DNA of 23,507 nucleotides, taken from positions 1-23,507 of IMG/VR virus record IMGVR_UViG_3300043544_000026. One strand, 5' to 3'. Of this stretch, positions 1 through 7,431 are shown piece after piece. Under the pieces are notes generated by a model. The model was given only the letters and a program-made list of their open reading frames with translations, did not search any database and had not been told where the DNA came from. Each line of letters starts with the position of its first letter. Positions within the stretch are counted from its first letter, which is position 1. Source of the DNA: a virus. A program made the position numbers and the translations under genes.

Positions 1-204
1 TGTGCGTCAATTTCTCTTTTTTCGTCTGCCATAAACTCATAGTCCGATTTTTTCAAAAATATTCCGCTGTCAGGGGCATTGTCCCAGTTTAAGAATTGGT
101 AGCTGTTAATAAACCCGGCAGGGCAAATTTGTAGAAGCGCTTCATCGTAATCCGCCAGGTAGATGTTTCCGCTGCTTGCGATCTTTCCCAGCCCACCCGT
201 CCTG
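1..204. repeat. Direct terminal repeat, left copy
   Basis: Bases 1-204 equal 23304-23507 except at one position (C77 against A23380). It most likely reflects a circular or circularly permuted genome assembled past its own start. A genuine terminal repeat is less likely because it lies in the middle of one open reading frame. Confidence 0.97.
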
Positions 205-1724
205 GCTGCCGGGTTGTAATATATCCACGTATCTTCACCCCTGTTTAAATTGGCATTGCTGAGGTAGACCATTAATTGTCTGTCTGCCGTCGTTCCGTTC
301 TGCGTTGTCCGGTAGACCTTTGTAATCCTTTGCCCGCTCTGGTCATATGTGAATAATGCCTCTACAAGCTTATACCCGGAATCGTACCCCATACCCTTAA
401 ACTCACCGCCACTGGGCTCAATCGTCCTCTGCAATTGAAGGTTTAGCCCCGTCGTCGCAACCGTATAGTGTTGGACTTTTTCTGTTATCCCCTTTCTGTA
501 GGCCGTAAAATGAATTATTTGTGTCTGCGTATCAAGGTATCCTGTAGCCCATGCAGTGCTTTCTGCTGTAACGATATCATTCTGGCTGAGCGAAGTTCCG
601 CCTGGTCCGGTGTTGTATATCTGAAGTCTGAAATGCCGAGGACCGCCGAGGATGTAGAGGTCGTAATAGGTCCCTCTGCTAACATAAAAAGCAGCCGGCT
701 TTAGCGTCGTCACTGTGTTAGACGGATAAACAATTAAAGCTACCTGGTATATGCTGCTTCCGTTTGAAAGGACCAGGGTTCCATTAGGTATGCCCTTAAA
801 TAAAAAGACCTGGCGTCCATCCGGTAAGGAAGCTAACCAGTTGTAGGTGACGTCTGTATTGCCCTGTAGGTCCTCTTCTTTTATGAAAAAGCCACTTTTT
901 GAGCTAAGCGATAGGGTGGATGCCGAGACATTAAAGATGCGGTAGCAGTTGATCTGCGGTGTGTTATTGGTTCGAATTTGGCATGCGTTAGTCATGATCT
1001 GAAGGGTGCCAGATGTGATGCCCATAATCTGTCCGCAGATCCCGGGTGAATAAACCGCCCCGTCAACGATTGCATCCGTAGACGTTTGGTCCGTTGAGTC
1101 GCAGAAGTTCCGAATGTCTACCATTGCTTCTAACTTCCACGGCTCCGTTGTAGTGTCAAATTTCAAAAGTACGTTTCTAAGTAAGACAAAAACCTTAACT
1201 CCGGAGCGTGCCCATGTGATTTCCCATGGTTGTAGGTCTGATGGAATTTCTGCTCCGGCATAAAACCGCAGGTTATCGTACGTACTGTGTGAAAACGCAA
1301 CCGCTGGCCCTGTTGTGCTAATTCCGTATATGTCTGCCAGCACTCTGTTTAAATCCGCTACGTTATAGGTCGTGTTTTGTTTAATGCGGGCTTTTCTTTG
1401 TTTCTCATACTCAATCTCAAGGACCTCAAGCTTACGGGTGTATCTGCCGGTGGTCCAAAACTCCCGGTCCGGATCATAGTTCCTTAAAATCTTAAGTTTA
1501 ACAGCTCCGAATGAGGGCCCATTCTGAAGTCCGAGTAGTATTTTTTCTATAACTCCGTCCTTGTCTATGACCTTCAATGTGCCCTCAATGTTGTAATCAT
1601 CGCCGGCTGCCATTCTAACATCTAACGGATAGGTGTCCTTGATCACCCTATCCGTGATATCCAAAGTCTGAATCATTCCGTTGTATGCTTGCCACTCTAA
1701 GATATAGCTGATTGTGTTAGGCAT
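1..1724 (-). CDS. Tail-tip / receptor-binding protein, N-terminal part (gene continues at the right edge)
   Basis: The ATG at 1722-1724 (MPNTISYILEW...) follows GGGAG seven bases upstream and overlaps the tape measure stop by 8 nt. The frame stays open to base 1 and, through the 204-bp terminal repeat, joins the frame that ends at 21464. The whole product is 1187 residues, of which about 574 lie here. It sits directly after the tape measure, where siphoviruses carry the distal tail, tail-associated and receptor-binding proteins. No separate gene for those roles is present, so this one protein probably combines them. The sequence is beta-rich with many Thr, Tyr and Gly; I recognise no enzymatic motif. 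Tail-tip assignment is from position and from the C-terminal half. Base 77 differs between the two repeat copies, changing one residue (Ala here, Ser in the right copy). Confidence 0.8.
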   Translation of the reverse strand, partial: MPNTISYILEWQAYNGMIQTLDITDRVIKDTYPLDVRMAAGDDYNIEGTLKVIDKDGVIEKILLGLQNGPSFGAVKLKILRNYDPDREFWTTGRYTRKLEVLEIEYEKQRKARIKQNTTYNVADLNRVLADIYGISTTGPAVAFSHSTYDNLRFYAGAEIPSDLQPWEITWARSGVKVFVLLRNVLLKFDTTTEPWKLEAMVDIRNFCDSTDQTSTDAIVDGAVYSPGICGQIMGITSGTLQIMTNACQIRTNNTPQINCYRIFNVSASTLSLSSKSGFFIKEEDLQGNTDVTYNWLASLPDGRQVFLFKGIPNGTLVLSNGSSIYQVALIVYPSNTVTTLKPAAFYVSRGTYYDLYILGGPRHFRLQIYNTGPGGTSLSQNDIVTAESTAWATGYLDTQTQIIHFTAYRKGITEKVQHYTVATTGLNLQLQRTIEPSGGEFKGMGYDSGYKLVEALFTYDQSGQRITKVYRTTQNGTTADRQLMVYLSNANLNRGEDTWIYYNPAARTGGLGKIASSGNIYLADYDEALLQICPAGFINSYQFLNWDNAPDSGIFLKKSDYEFMADEKREIDA

Positions 1725-3534
1725 TTAAGAGCTCCCTTTTAATGATCTTTTTTTCTTTTTGCCCCATCCTGGTGAATATCTCGACGTATGTCTCCGGCGT
1801 GGCATTGTGGATAACGACTTGGATTTGTGGTTGCAATAACCCCAGCTTTGATTGTGGAATTATGTATTCTGGCTCACCCCCCTCACCCACGAGGGCAAGG
1901 GTTGGTCTTGTAATCACTCCACCCTCTTGTAAAGTTGCAATGGGTCGAATCCCTTGCACCACGCCACCCTCTTTTAATCCGCCAAGGAAATTTAAAAATA
2001 GCCCACCGAATGAGCTTTGTGCGGGGCTTAGCCCTGCACCGAGCCCTGTGAGAGAGAATATTGCCTTCGTTATGGCGGCCATGATGGTTGCTTTGACGAT
2101 GTACACCGCCATCTCTTTTAGCAAGTCTGCCAGGGCTTGCCCCAGGTTTCTGCTTCCGGCTATAGCATCCATGAATGCGTCGGATACTCGGCGTGCAAAG
2201 TCGTACACCACCCCTCTTGCCGTCTCAAATCGCATCCTGACTATCTCAAGTTTTTCTCTTAAAATGTCTAACCCGGCACTTATTCTATCCTCAAGGTCAC
2301 CGAGCACGTCGCTTACGTCAAAAGTCTCTTGCAATTCTCTTTTTATGCCCGGAAGGGCTGCTTTAAACCCTTTTAGCTGTCTAATCAATGCCTGGATAGA
2401 AGCATTAGAATTCTCAAGGTTTCCATTTAAGTCGCCTACCAATTTATTAACTTCGTTGAATCCGCCCTTTGCTGCCTTTGTCCCCTGTACCATGTTCTTT
2501 AAGGCTTTGTCCTGGTTGGTGTATAGGGCAATAACCCGGTCGATTAATCCCTCAAATCCGGCCTTAAGGTCTTTTATTGTTTCCTTTATAACCCGACCGG
2601 CTTCCTTAAAGTGTCCGGTTACTGCAACACCTATTCCGGCCAGCAAAAGCCCCACCTGTTTTAATCCTGTAAAGACCACGTCGATTAGTGTTACCGCAAG
2701 CTTGCCCACCGCCCCCAGCACCCATCCCAGGCCTCTGATGGCTGTCCCGAGGCCACTTGTTTCGCTTTGAGCTTGCCGGAGCAGTGTGGTTAGATATGCT
2801 AAAATTGTTTTAAAGCCAGTTCCTTCAACTACGGCTTTCCCTACCAATTCTGTTAAATCTTCCATCGCATTTCTGAAGTTCGTCATTGCGCCCTGGGTCG
2901 TTTCCATGTAGGCTTCACCCATTCCCTTAAATTTTTCACCTAATGCTGCAAGGACGTACGTCATCCCTTCTGATTTTACCCTATTCTCATCCAGCCGGAT
3001 TCCCAGGCGGCTTAATCCAGCGGTTGCACCATTTGAGGCCCTAATTAAAAGTTGCATAGCTGTCGTAGAATCAATCCCGAGGGCCCGGCTCATGTTTATT
3101 GAAGTGGTGACTAATTCTTTTATCTTGTCTGTTGGTGTTCCCATCCTGACGGCGAGGGCTATCATTTCCCTTCCGGCTGTGTCTGTGATTCCCATGGTGT
3201 TCTGAAGCTCTTGCGCCAAAGCCTCAAAGTACTCAGTAGCTTTCTCTACGTCGTCGTATGCCAACGACAGGGCATTCCGCATCTTAGTAATGCTTTGTTC
3301 TTCCTCTGCCCAGGCGCCGACAGATTTCCGAAGGGCCATTACCAGGGCTGTTACTCCGGCTGTAGCGCCTATGAATCCTTTTACGTCGCTGATAATCTGA
3401 TTAAACCGTGAGGTTGTCGTTGTTGCCTCTGCGGTTGTTTTTGAAAGCCCAGCGATTTTATCACGTAAATTTTGAGCCGTTTGGCTGGCTTTGTCGACCG
3501 CTTCGAATATGATTTTTACTTTTCCTTCCGCCAT
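1717..3534 (-). CDS. Tail tape measure protein
   Basis: This 605-residue protein is the internal ruler of a siphovirus tail and is ejected with the DNA. It is alanine- and glycine-rich and mostly helical. Residues 1-120 look like a coiled tape-measure N-terminus. Residues about 262-308 form a hydrophobic stretch (GLGWVLGAVGKLAVTLIDVV and onward) of the kind tape measures use to cross the cell membrane, and helices with amphipathic spacing lie around residues 365-460. The gene follows the tail assembly chaperone and precedes the tail-tip gene, the standard order. From the usual relation of about 0.15 nm per residue the tail would be near 90 nm (inference). The ATG at 3532-3534 overlaps the end of the chaperone -1 frame. 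A long antisense frame inside it is a shadow. Confidence 0.9.
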   Translation of the reverse strand: MAEGKVKIIFEAVDKASQTAQNLRDKIAGLSKTTAEATTTTSRFNQIISDVKGFIGATAGVTALVMALRKSVGAWAEEEQSITKMRNALSLAYDDVEKATEYFEALAQELQNTMGITDTAGREMIALAVRMGTPTDKIKELVTTSINMSRALGIDSTTAMQLLIRASNGATAGLSRLGIRLDENRVKSEGMTYVLAALGEKFKGMGEAYMETTQGAMTNFRNAMEDLTELVGKAVVEGTGFKTILAYLTTLLRQAQSETSGLGTAIRGLGWVLGAVGKLAVTLIDVVFTGLKQVGLLLAGIGVAVTGHFKEAGRVIKETIKDLKAGFEGLIDRVIALYTNQDKALKNMVQGTKAAKGGFNEVNKLVGDLNGNLENSNASIQALIRQLKGFKAALPGIKRELQETFDVSDVLGDLEDRISAGLDILREKLEIVRMRFETARGVVYDFARRVSDAFMDAIAGSRNLGQALADLLKEMAVYIVKATIMAAITKAIFSLTGLGAGLSPAQSSFGGLFLNFLGGLKEGGVVQGIRPIATLQEGGVITRPTLALVGEGGEPEYIIPQSKLGLLQPQIQVVIHNATPETYVEIFTRMGQKEKKIIKRELLNA

Positions 3535-4165
3535 TTTTTCATTTCCTTTTCTGTCTGTGCTGCCTGTAAAAACGCCAGCACTTCGTCTATGATTCTAAAA
3601 GCCACGTAAAAGTCAGGGTCGTTTCCTTTGGTGCGTTCGTATTCCCAGAGCAGGTGCTCAAATGTCCAATCGTCCGTTTCTGGTACTGCGAATGGGCAGC
3701 CTGCAAATGGACCATCTATTGGTTCACCTGCTTCGTTGGTGATCCAGACGACTGGTGGTGGGTCTCTGTCCGTTCCGGGGTGGCATTCTCTACATTGGTG
3801 GCTTGTAAGTTTGCCCCAGACCCAGTATCTAAACCTGGATTGGCGAGTCTTGTTAAGAAAAAAAGAGCTGGTTCTGTCTCAAGTAGCTCATCTAAAAATC
3901 GCATCTCATCCTGTAATGTCTCGATGCCTCTGGTCCTTAAAAATTCTTCGACTGCTTCCGGGGTTGCTACCGTAATCGTTCCGAATGGGCTATCCTCTGT
4001 GCAGGTTCTGGTTGCATCTTCCGGGTCGACCAAAAGTGAAAAGATGAGGTCTGAGGCTATTAACGTGAGTTCGTCTTCCGTTGCTTGATATTTCCGGGCC
4101 AATTTTTGAATCTTCCATAGAAGGTATCGCTGCTCTGCTCTGGTCAATCTTTGTTTGATCCTCAT
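3516..4165 (-). CDS. Tail assembly chaperone, -1 frameshift fusion product (lambda gpGT-like)
   Basis: Reading from 4165 and slipping back one base at the T TTT TTC heptamer (3863-3857) joins residues 1-103 of the chaperone to a 113-residue extension that ends at TAA 3518-3516, inside the tape measure start. The fusion would be 216 residues. The extension has no ATG, GTG or TTG near its beginning, so it is best explained as reached by frameshifting. It contains a Cys-x2-Cys-His cluster (QCRECH), an acidic-hydrophobic block (GPFAGCPFAVPETDDW, then FEHLLWEYER) and a helical end, all clearly protein-like. In lambda-type siphoviruses the unshifted and shifted products together hold the tape measure before the tail tube polymerises. 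Slippage frequency cannot be read from sequence. Confidence 0.78.
3716..4165 (-). CDS. Tail assembly chaperone, unshifted product (lambda gpG-like)
   Basis: This is the 149-residue zero-frame product. GGGGGG three bases before the ATG gives a very strong ribosome site. The first 100 residues are helical and acidic (MRIKQRLTRAEQRYLLWKIQ... then ETLQDEMRFLDELLETEPA). After the slippery site the zero-frame tail (about residues 104-149) becomes Asn/Thr/Ser/Gln-rich and low in complexity, as expected for a segment that mainly pads out the unshifted product. The position between major tail protein and tape measure is the defining location of this family. I recognise no sequence signature beyond that, so the assignment rests on synteny, helical character and the frameshift arrangement. 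Confidence 0.8.
   Translation of the reverse strand: MRIKQRLTRAEQRYLLWKIQKLARKYQATEDELTLIASDLIFSLLVDPEDATRTCTEDSPFGTITVATPEAVEEFLRTRGIETLQDEMRFLDELLETEPALFFLTRLANPGLDTGSGANLQATNVENATPERTETHHQSSGSPTKQVNQ
3857..3863 (-). other. Programmed -1 frameshift site (U UUU UUC)
   Basis: On the minus strand the zero-frame codons 101-103 read CTT TTT TTC, giving the canonical X XXY YYZ heptamer T TTT TTC. Both tRNAs can re-pair one base back. The -1 frame downstream is open for 113 codons. About 16 nt downstream the mRNA has ATCCAG (3840-3835) able to pair with CTGGGT (3825-3820), a weak 6-bp stem that might stimulate slippage. Confidence 0.72.
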
Positions 4166-4181
4166 TTGCCCCCCTTACCCG

Positions 4182-5045
4182 TTATGAGGCGAAGTAAAAA
4201 GTCAGGGTCTTAAGTGCAAACTCTAAATCCTGGCTTGCTATCCCATCCCTGTCCTTAAGCATCGCCGGTGCCGTAAGAATTCCGTTTACGCTGATCTTAC
4301 GGCTTGTGGACCCATTGATGAGGATTGTTTGTGTTAAGGCGTTTCCGGGTGTCAGGAAGGTATCCCAGCTTGCCAAGACACCGGCGTCGTAGTCCACCTT
4401 AAGCGAAGCCTCTATGTTAGTGAGGATCAGTTTTGGTGCTCCGGTGGTTTGGTCTTTTTGGTTGTAATACGTAGGTCGTACGTCAATCTCTAAGGTGGCC
4501 CAGTAGTTTGTCTTCCCTGAGAAGCTCACGCTTGTGATCATGTTGTCGGAAACTGTCACAGGTGTAAAGCTTGGCTCCGTCGGTAATCCTGTTAAAACAA
4601 GCTCACCTTCAATATCCAAATCCAGCGTCAGAATTCCGTTTTTTGGCATTGAGAATTTTGGCTTACCCCGGGCGTTTTTGATCAAAAACTTAAAACCGTC
4701 AACGTTGAAAAGAAAGGCGCCGTATGTATCCTGTGTTTGCCCACCCATGTTTAATTGTGTCGTTGTTCCGCCAAAGCCGGAAATCCTTAGGGAATCTTTG
4801 ACCTTCGTGTCCCAGATTGCTTCGTACAATGGAATCTTGAGGCTTGCTTTAGCTCGTATTTTTTCCGTAGCTACCACGTTTATGAATTTGACGAGGTCTG
4901 CCGGATTGGTGACCGTTTCTGTTTCTACCTCTGCGCTAAGGCTTGCAGTGGCTGTGATGCTGTCGCTGGCTGCAAATGTTGGCACTGTGTCGTACGCACT
5001 CTGCACTGCAAACCAGCACTTAGGCTTAAATAAAAGGTTGGCCAT
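4182..5045 (-). CDS. Major tail (tube) protein
   Basis: The product has 287 residues, is beta-rich and is placed between the tail-terminator-like gene and the tail chaperone, the usual slot of the tube subunit. The ATG at 5043-5045 is preceded by GGGGG about nine bases upstream, overlapping the end of the previous gene. It opens MANLLFKPKCWFAVQSAYDT, a start typical of phage tube proteins, and contains alternating strand patterns such as GILTLDLDIEGELVLTGLP. There is no sheath gene in the genome, so this should form the non-contractile tube. The C-terminal portion (about 190-287) could be an additional surface domain, but I cannot name its fold. Assignment is by position, size and composition rather than by a catalytic motif. 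Confidence 0.8.
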   Translation of the reverse strand: MANLLFKPKCWFAVQSAYDTVPTFAASDSITATASLSAEVETETVTNPADLVKFINVVATEKIRAKASLKIPLYEAIWDTKVKDSLRISGFGGTTTQLNMGGQTQDTYGAFLFNVDGFKFLIKNARGKPKFSMPKNGILTLDLDIEGELVLTGLPTEPSFTPVTVSDNMITSVSFSGKTNYWATLEIDVRPTYYNQKDQTTGAPKLILTNIEASLKVDYDAGVLASWDTFLTPGNALTQTILINGSTSRKISVNGILTAPAMLKDRDGIASQDLEFALKTLTFYFAS

Positions 5046-5051
5046 TGCTTA

Positions 5052-6074
5052 TTACCCCCTTCTTTTGTATGTTTTTACAAGGGCCACGCAGCTTGCGTAG
5101 GCCCGGTTTATTTCTGTTTCCCATTGGTTCCATACCCGGCATTGTGTAATGGTTGCCGGTGTTTCAAAGTTTATAAAATTTACGACCGATTCTATAAAAT
5201 CCAGCACCTCTTTTAATGTCGCATCATCGGGTGCCTGGACTTCGATTGCTACGTTAGTCGTGTACTCCAGGACCGGCCCTTTTTCGTTGATCGTTACGGG
5301 ATTCAGCGGGTATATACCCACCATTACCCCGCCGGCCCTTGTTTCTGTTAAAGGCTTTGCTACCACAGGGTAACTAACTCCTACCAGAGTTCGCATGGTC
5401 TCTATGACACCCTGTGGTTCGTTCTGTGTTTCTGCCTTAACAAGGTAACCCTTCACGGAATCAAATAACTCTTTAGGATCTGTAAGGGGCATAAGATCCT
5501 GGATGAGGTTTAGAGCCGTTTGGCTGTCACAATTAAGCTCTCCTAAAAGCCGCATAGCGGCCGCAATATCCTCCTCAGTTATTGGTCCAGGTTTCCCAAT
5601 CAAGGTATTTATTTGCGGAACAAAAACCCCAAAAACGTTAAAGTCCAGAGGAACCGCAAAACGCACCACCCTTCCCATTAAATTGCCCGTGGATAAAGAT
5701 AAATCTTTTACCTTTCCTGCCTCATCATAAATTTCCAACCTAATGGTGTGGAAAGTTTTTCCGCTTTTTATTGTGGTTCCTGTTCTTCTAAAATAAAACG
5801 CAAGCTTTCCGTAGTTTGAAAAACTAATCCCAACATTAAAATAAGCACCGCTAATAAAAACGTATGTGATACTCCCATCTTGCGCAAAGGCATCAAACAC
5901 AATGTTTCCCATATCATTATAACCATGCAATAGCGATACGCTGTCTTCAAGCGCCAAACAATACCCCGCTATGCCAACCAAAACTCCATTGTCCCAATCA
6001 GATGGCGAAGCGAAGTCTATTACAGGAGTTCCATAACCCGTTATTTTTATTATCTGTGAAAGCTGAAAATCCAT
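5052..6074 (-). CDS. Tail-terminator-like protein with an extra N-terminal domain
   Basis: The product has 340 residues and its ATG overlaps the previous stop by one base (TAATG). The gene lies between the tail-completion protein and the major tail protein, where the tail terminator (lambda gpU-like) belongs. The C-terminal part, about 200-340, has the expected mix of helices and strands (VVAKPLTETRAGGVMVGIYP, later VAIEVQAPDDATLKEVLDFI) and about the expected size for a terminator. Residues 1-190 are an additional beta-rich domain (GVLVGIAGYCLALEDSVSLL, AYFNVGISFSNYGKLAFYF) that looks like a sandwich or jelly-roll. If right, this is a fusion of a terminator with a decoration-like domain. I do not recognise the N-terminal family, and the terminator call is mainly positional. 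Confidence 0.55.
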   Translation of the reverse strand: MDFQLSQIIKITGYGTPVIDFASPSDWDNGVLVGIAGYCLALEDSVSLLHGYNDMGNIVFDAFAQDGSITYVFISGAYFNVGISFSNYGKLAFYFRRTGTTIKSGKTFHTIRLEIYDEAGKVKDLSLSTGNLMGRVVRFAVPLDFNVFGVFVPQINTLIGKPGPITEEDIAAAMRLLGELNCDSQTALNLIQDLMPLTDPKELFDSVKGYLVKAETQNEPQGVIETMRTLVGVSYPVVAKPLTETRAGGVMVGIYPLNPVTINEKGPVLEYTTNVAIEVQAPDDATLKEVLDFIESVVNFINFETPATITQCRVWNQWETEINRAYASCVALVKTYKRRG

Positions 6075-6610
6075 TATCCTCCCCCAAGCAACTGGGTCAG
6101 CATTCTTTGAGCCTCTGCTTCACCGTGTCTTTCCATTGCAGCCTGCAGCCCCAGTGCCATGTAGTCGTACTTCCGGCGAATCAGGGCCTCTGCGTATTTC
6201 ACGTTCGTTCCGATCTGCACCTCAACGCTATCGGTTCCCAGGATCTCTGCGTAATGTCCACCGCCCATTTCGTCGCCTTGCCAGTTTGCTCCGATGCTGG
6301 CTCTTAATCTGCCTGTCACGACTCCGATTTTTTCCCGGGGATAAACAGGCACCCATCTTACACTGCCTACTTCGTAGGTCCGTACCCTTTCTACTACTTG
6401 TCCATCCGGTGTGCGTTCATACGTTCTTTCCGTCCGGAGCCTTCTGACCACTCTTCTTTGCCAGGGCCTTCCCGGGTCTGTTAAATAATCCGTTATGGTA
6501 TACCTAATGGTCCACTTTGCAAGTGCTTTTAAATATCCCCTCAGTGCCTCTAAAATTCTGCCCCTATCTGGCATAAGCCAATCAGGAATGTTAAATTCCA
6601 CTGTTATCAT
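6074..6610 (-). CDS. Tail completion / head-tail joining protein (HK97 gp10-like)
   Basis: The product has 178 residues. The ATG at 6608-6610 follows the previous stop by one base. It contains TGRLRASIG followed later by VQIGTNVKYAEAL, the pattern seen in HK97 gp10-type neck proteins (a strand-turn with T-G-x-L-R-x-S-I, then G-[ST]-x-x-x-Y-A). The N-terminal 50 residues are helical (ILEALRGYLKALAKWTIRYT) and basic residues cluster at 48-65. These proteins close the head-tail junction before tail attachment. It is followed by the terminator-like gene and preceded by the connector, the canonical order. Confidence 0.75.
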   Translation of the reverse strand: MITVEFNIPDWLMPDRGRILEALRGYLKALAKWTIRYTITDYLTDPGRPWQRRVVRRLRTERTYERTPDGQVVERVRTYEVGSVRWVPVYPREKIGVVTGRLRASIGANWQGDEMGGGHYAEILGTDSVEVQIGTNVKYAEALIRRKYDYMALGLQAAMERHGEAEAQRMLTQLLGGG

Positions 6611-6611
6611 C

Positions 6612-7148
6612 TCAATAAATCCTGAGCCTTTCGATGCGTCTTTTTGTCATGGTGTCGAGGTCATCCATGACCTTCAAGGTTCCGAGCTCCATTCGTGTCT
6701 CTGTTCCTATCAAACCGCTATCCCACCGGGCGTAGACCCATTCCGTCAGGTAATAAACCAGCTCTAATAGGTCCGATGGAATATCTGCTGTTGTCCCGGT
6801 GTCCGGGTCGGAATATCCAGCTTCGTAGGATAGTGTAAATATTCCACTGGGGCCAATGTACAACCTTGTAATGTCATCGCCTTTTAGGAGTATTGGCTCT
6901 ATTTCTATTCCGTTCTGGTCTCTCATATATGTAACGCTTTTAACTGGCTGTTTCCTTGGTGTATATATGTATGGACTGCAATGTGCAGCGACTATCTCTG
7001 TAAATGTGCCTCTTTCTATTGCTCTTCCGGTTTCTGTTTCTATGTACTTTATCACTGCTTTAATGCACAACTTTGCCCTTTCAGTGTTTACGTTTGTCCG
7101 GTTGCTATGCGTTAGGTATCCGGATAGCAGGTTATCGACTAAAGCCAT
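6612..7148 (-). CDS. Head-tail connector protein (HK97 gp6-like)
   Basis: The product has 178 residues. The ATG at 7146-7148 has GGGGG six bases upstream. The protein opens with helices that include a conserved-looking TETGRAIERGTFTE segment. A strand section follows (PVKSVTYMRDQNGIEI, IFTLSYEAGYS) and then a closing helix (LLELVYYLTEWVYARWDSG). This is the shape of gp6/gp15-type adaptor proteins that form a ring beneath the portal; the Y-x-A-G-Y strand is typical of that family. It is the first gene after the hairpin at 7170-7235, and its initiation region is complementary to repeats in that hairpin's loop, so its translation may be modulated (inference). Confidence 0.75.
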   Translation of the reverse strand: MALVDNLLSGYLTHSNRTNVNTERAKLCIKAVIKYIETETGRAIERGTFTEIVAAHCSPYIYTPRKQPVKSVTYMRDQNGIEIEPILLKGDDITRLYIGPSGIFTLSYEAGYSDPDTGTTADIPSDLLELVYYLTEWVYARWDSGLIGTETRMELGTLKVMDDLDTMTKRRIERLRIY

Positions 7149-7169
7149 CGTGCCCCCTTAAAAAGTCGA

Positions 7170-7235
7170 GGCGGCTTACCCCTTTCCGTGTCCGATGGCT
7201 ATTAACTCCGATGGCTATTACGAGGGTAAGCCGCC
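7170..7235. repeat. 12-bp inverted repeat with a 42-nt loop holding a 14-nt tandem repeat
   Basis: GGCGGCTTACCC (7170-7181) is perfectly complementary to GGGTAAGCCGCC (7224-7235). The loop carries TCCGATGGCTATTA twice (7191-7204 and 7207-7220, period 16). Minus-strand RNA has the stem followed by UCGACUUUUUAA; plus-strand RNA has it followed by CCUUUUUC. It could be a weak, partly bidirectional terminator between the capsid genes and the connector genes, or an RNA control element. Confidence 0.7.
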
Positions 7236-7241
7236 CCTTTT

Positions 7242-7430
7242 TCATTTTGTCACGTTTTTGCCTTTTGGTTTTCCTTCTGTCGTTGTCGCTGGCTCATCCG
7301 CTTGTTCGATTTTTACAACTTCGTAGTATTCTTTTAGGTCTTTGGCTTGTTCCGGCGTTAAATCATATATCTTGCCCCTTTCAAATGTTCCGTAGTCTGA
7401 GATCACCGTTCTAATGAATTTTGCCTTCAT
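7242..7430 (-). CDS. Small head-region protein of unknown function
   Basis: The product has 62 residues. AGGAG lies seven bases before the ATG, and the gene starts right after the capsid protein stop. The sequence (MKAKFIRTVISDYGTFERGK, then IYDLTPEQAKDLKEYYEVVK) matches the general look of short phage proteins found beside capsid and connector genes: a beta hairpin followed by a helix that opens with an acidic E-x-A pattern, then a disordered Thr/Lys-rich tail. A role in head completion or stabilisation is plausible from position only. It is the last gene before the large hairpin, so it should share the capsid transcript level. Confidence 0.65.
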   Translation of the reverse strand: MKAKFIRTVISDYGTFERGKIYDLTPEQAKDLKEYYEVVKIEQADEPATTTEGKPKGKNVTK

Positions 7431-7431
7431 C

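Noticed and set aside
1742-2770. Long plus-strand open frame of 342 codons
   Set aside because: It lies wholly antisense to the tape measure gene, has no ribosome site, and its translation is Ser/Pro/Thr-rich without any domain pattern. It is a codon-structure shadow.
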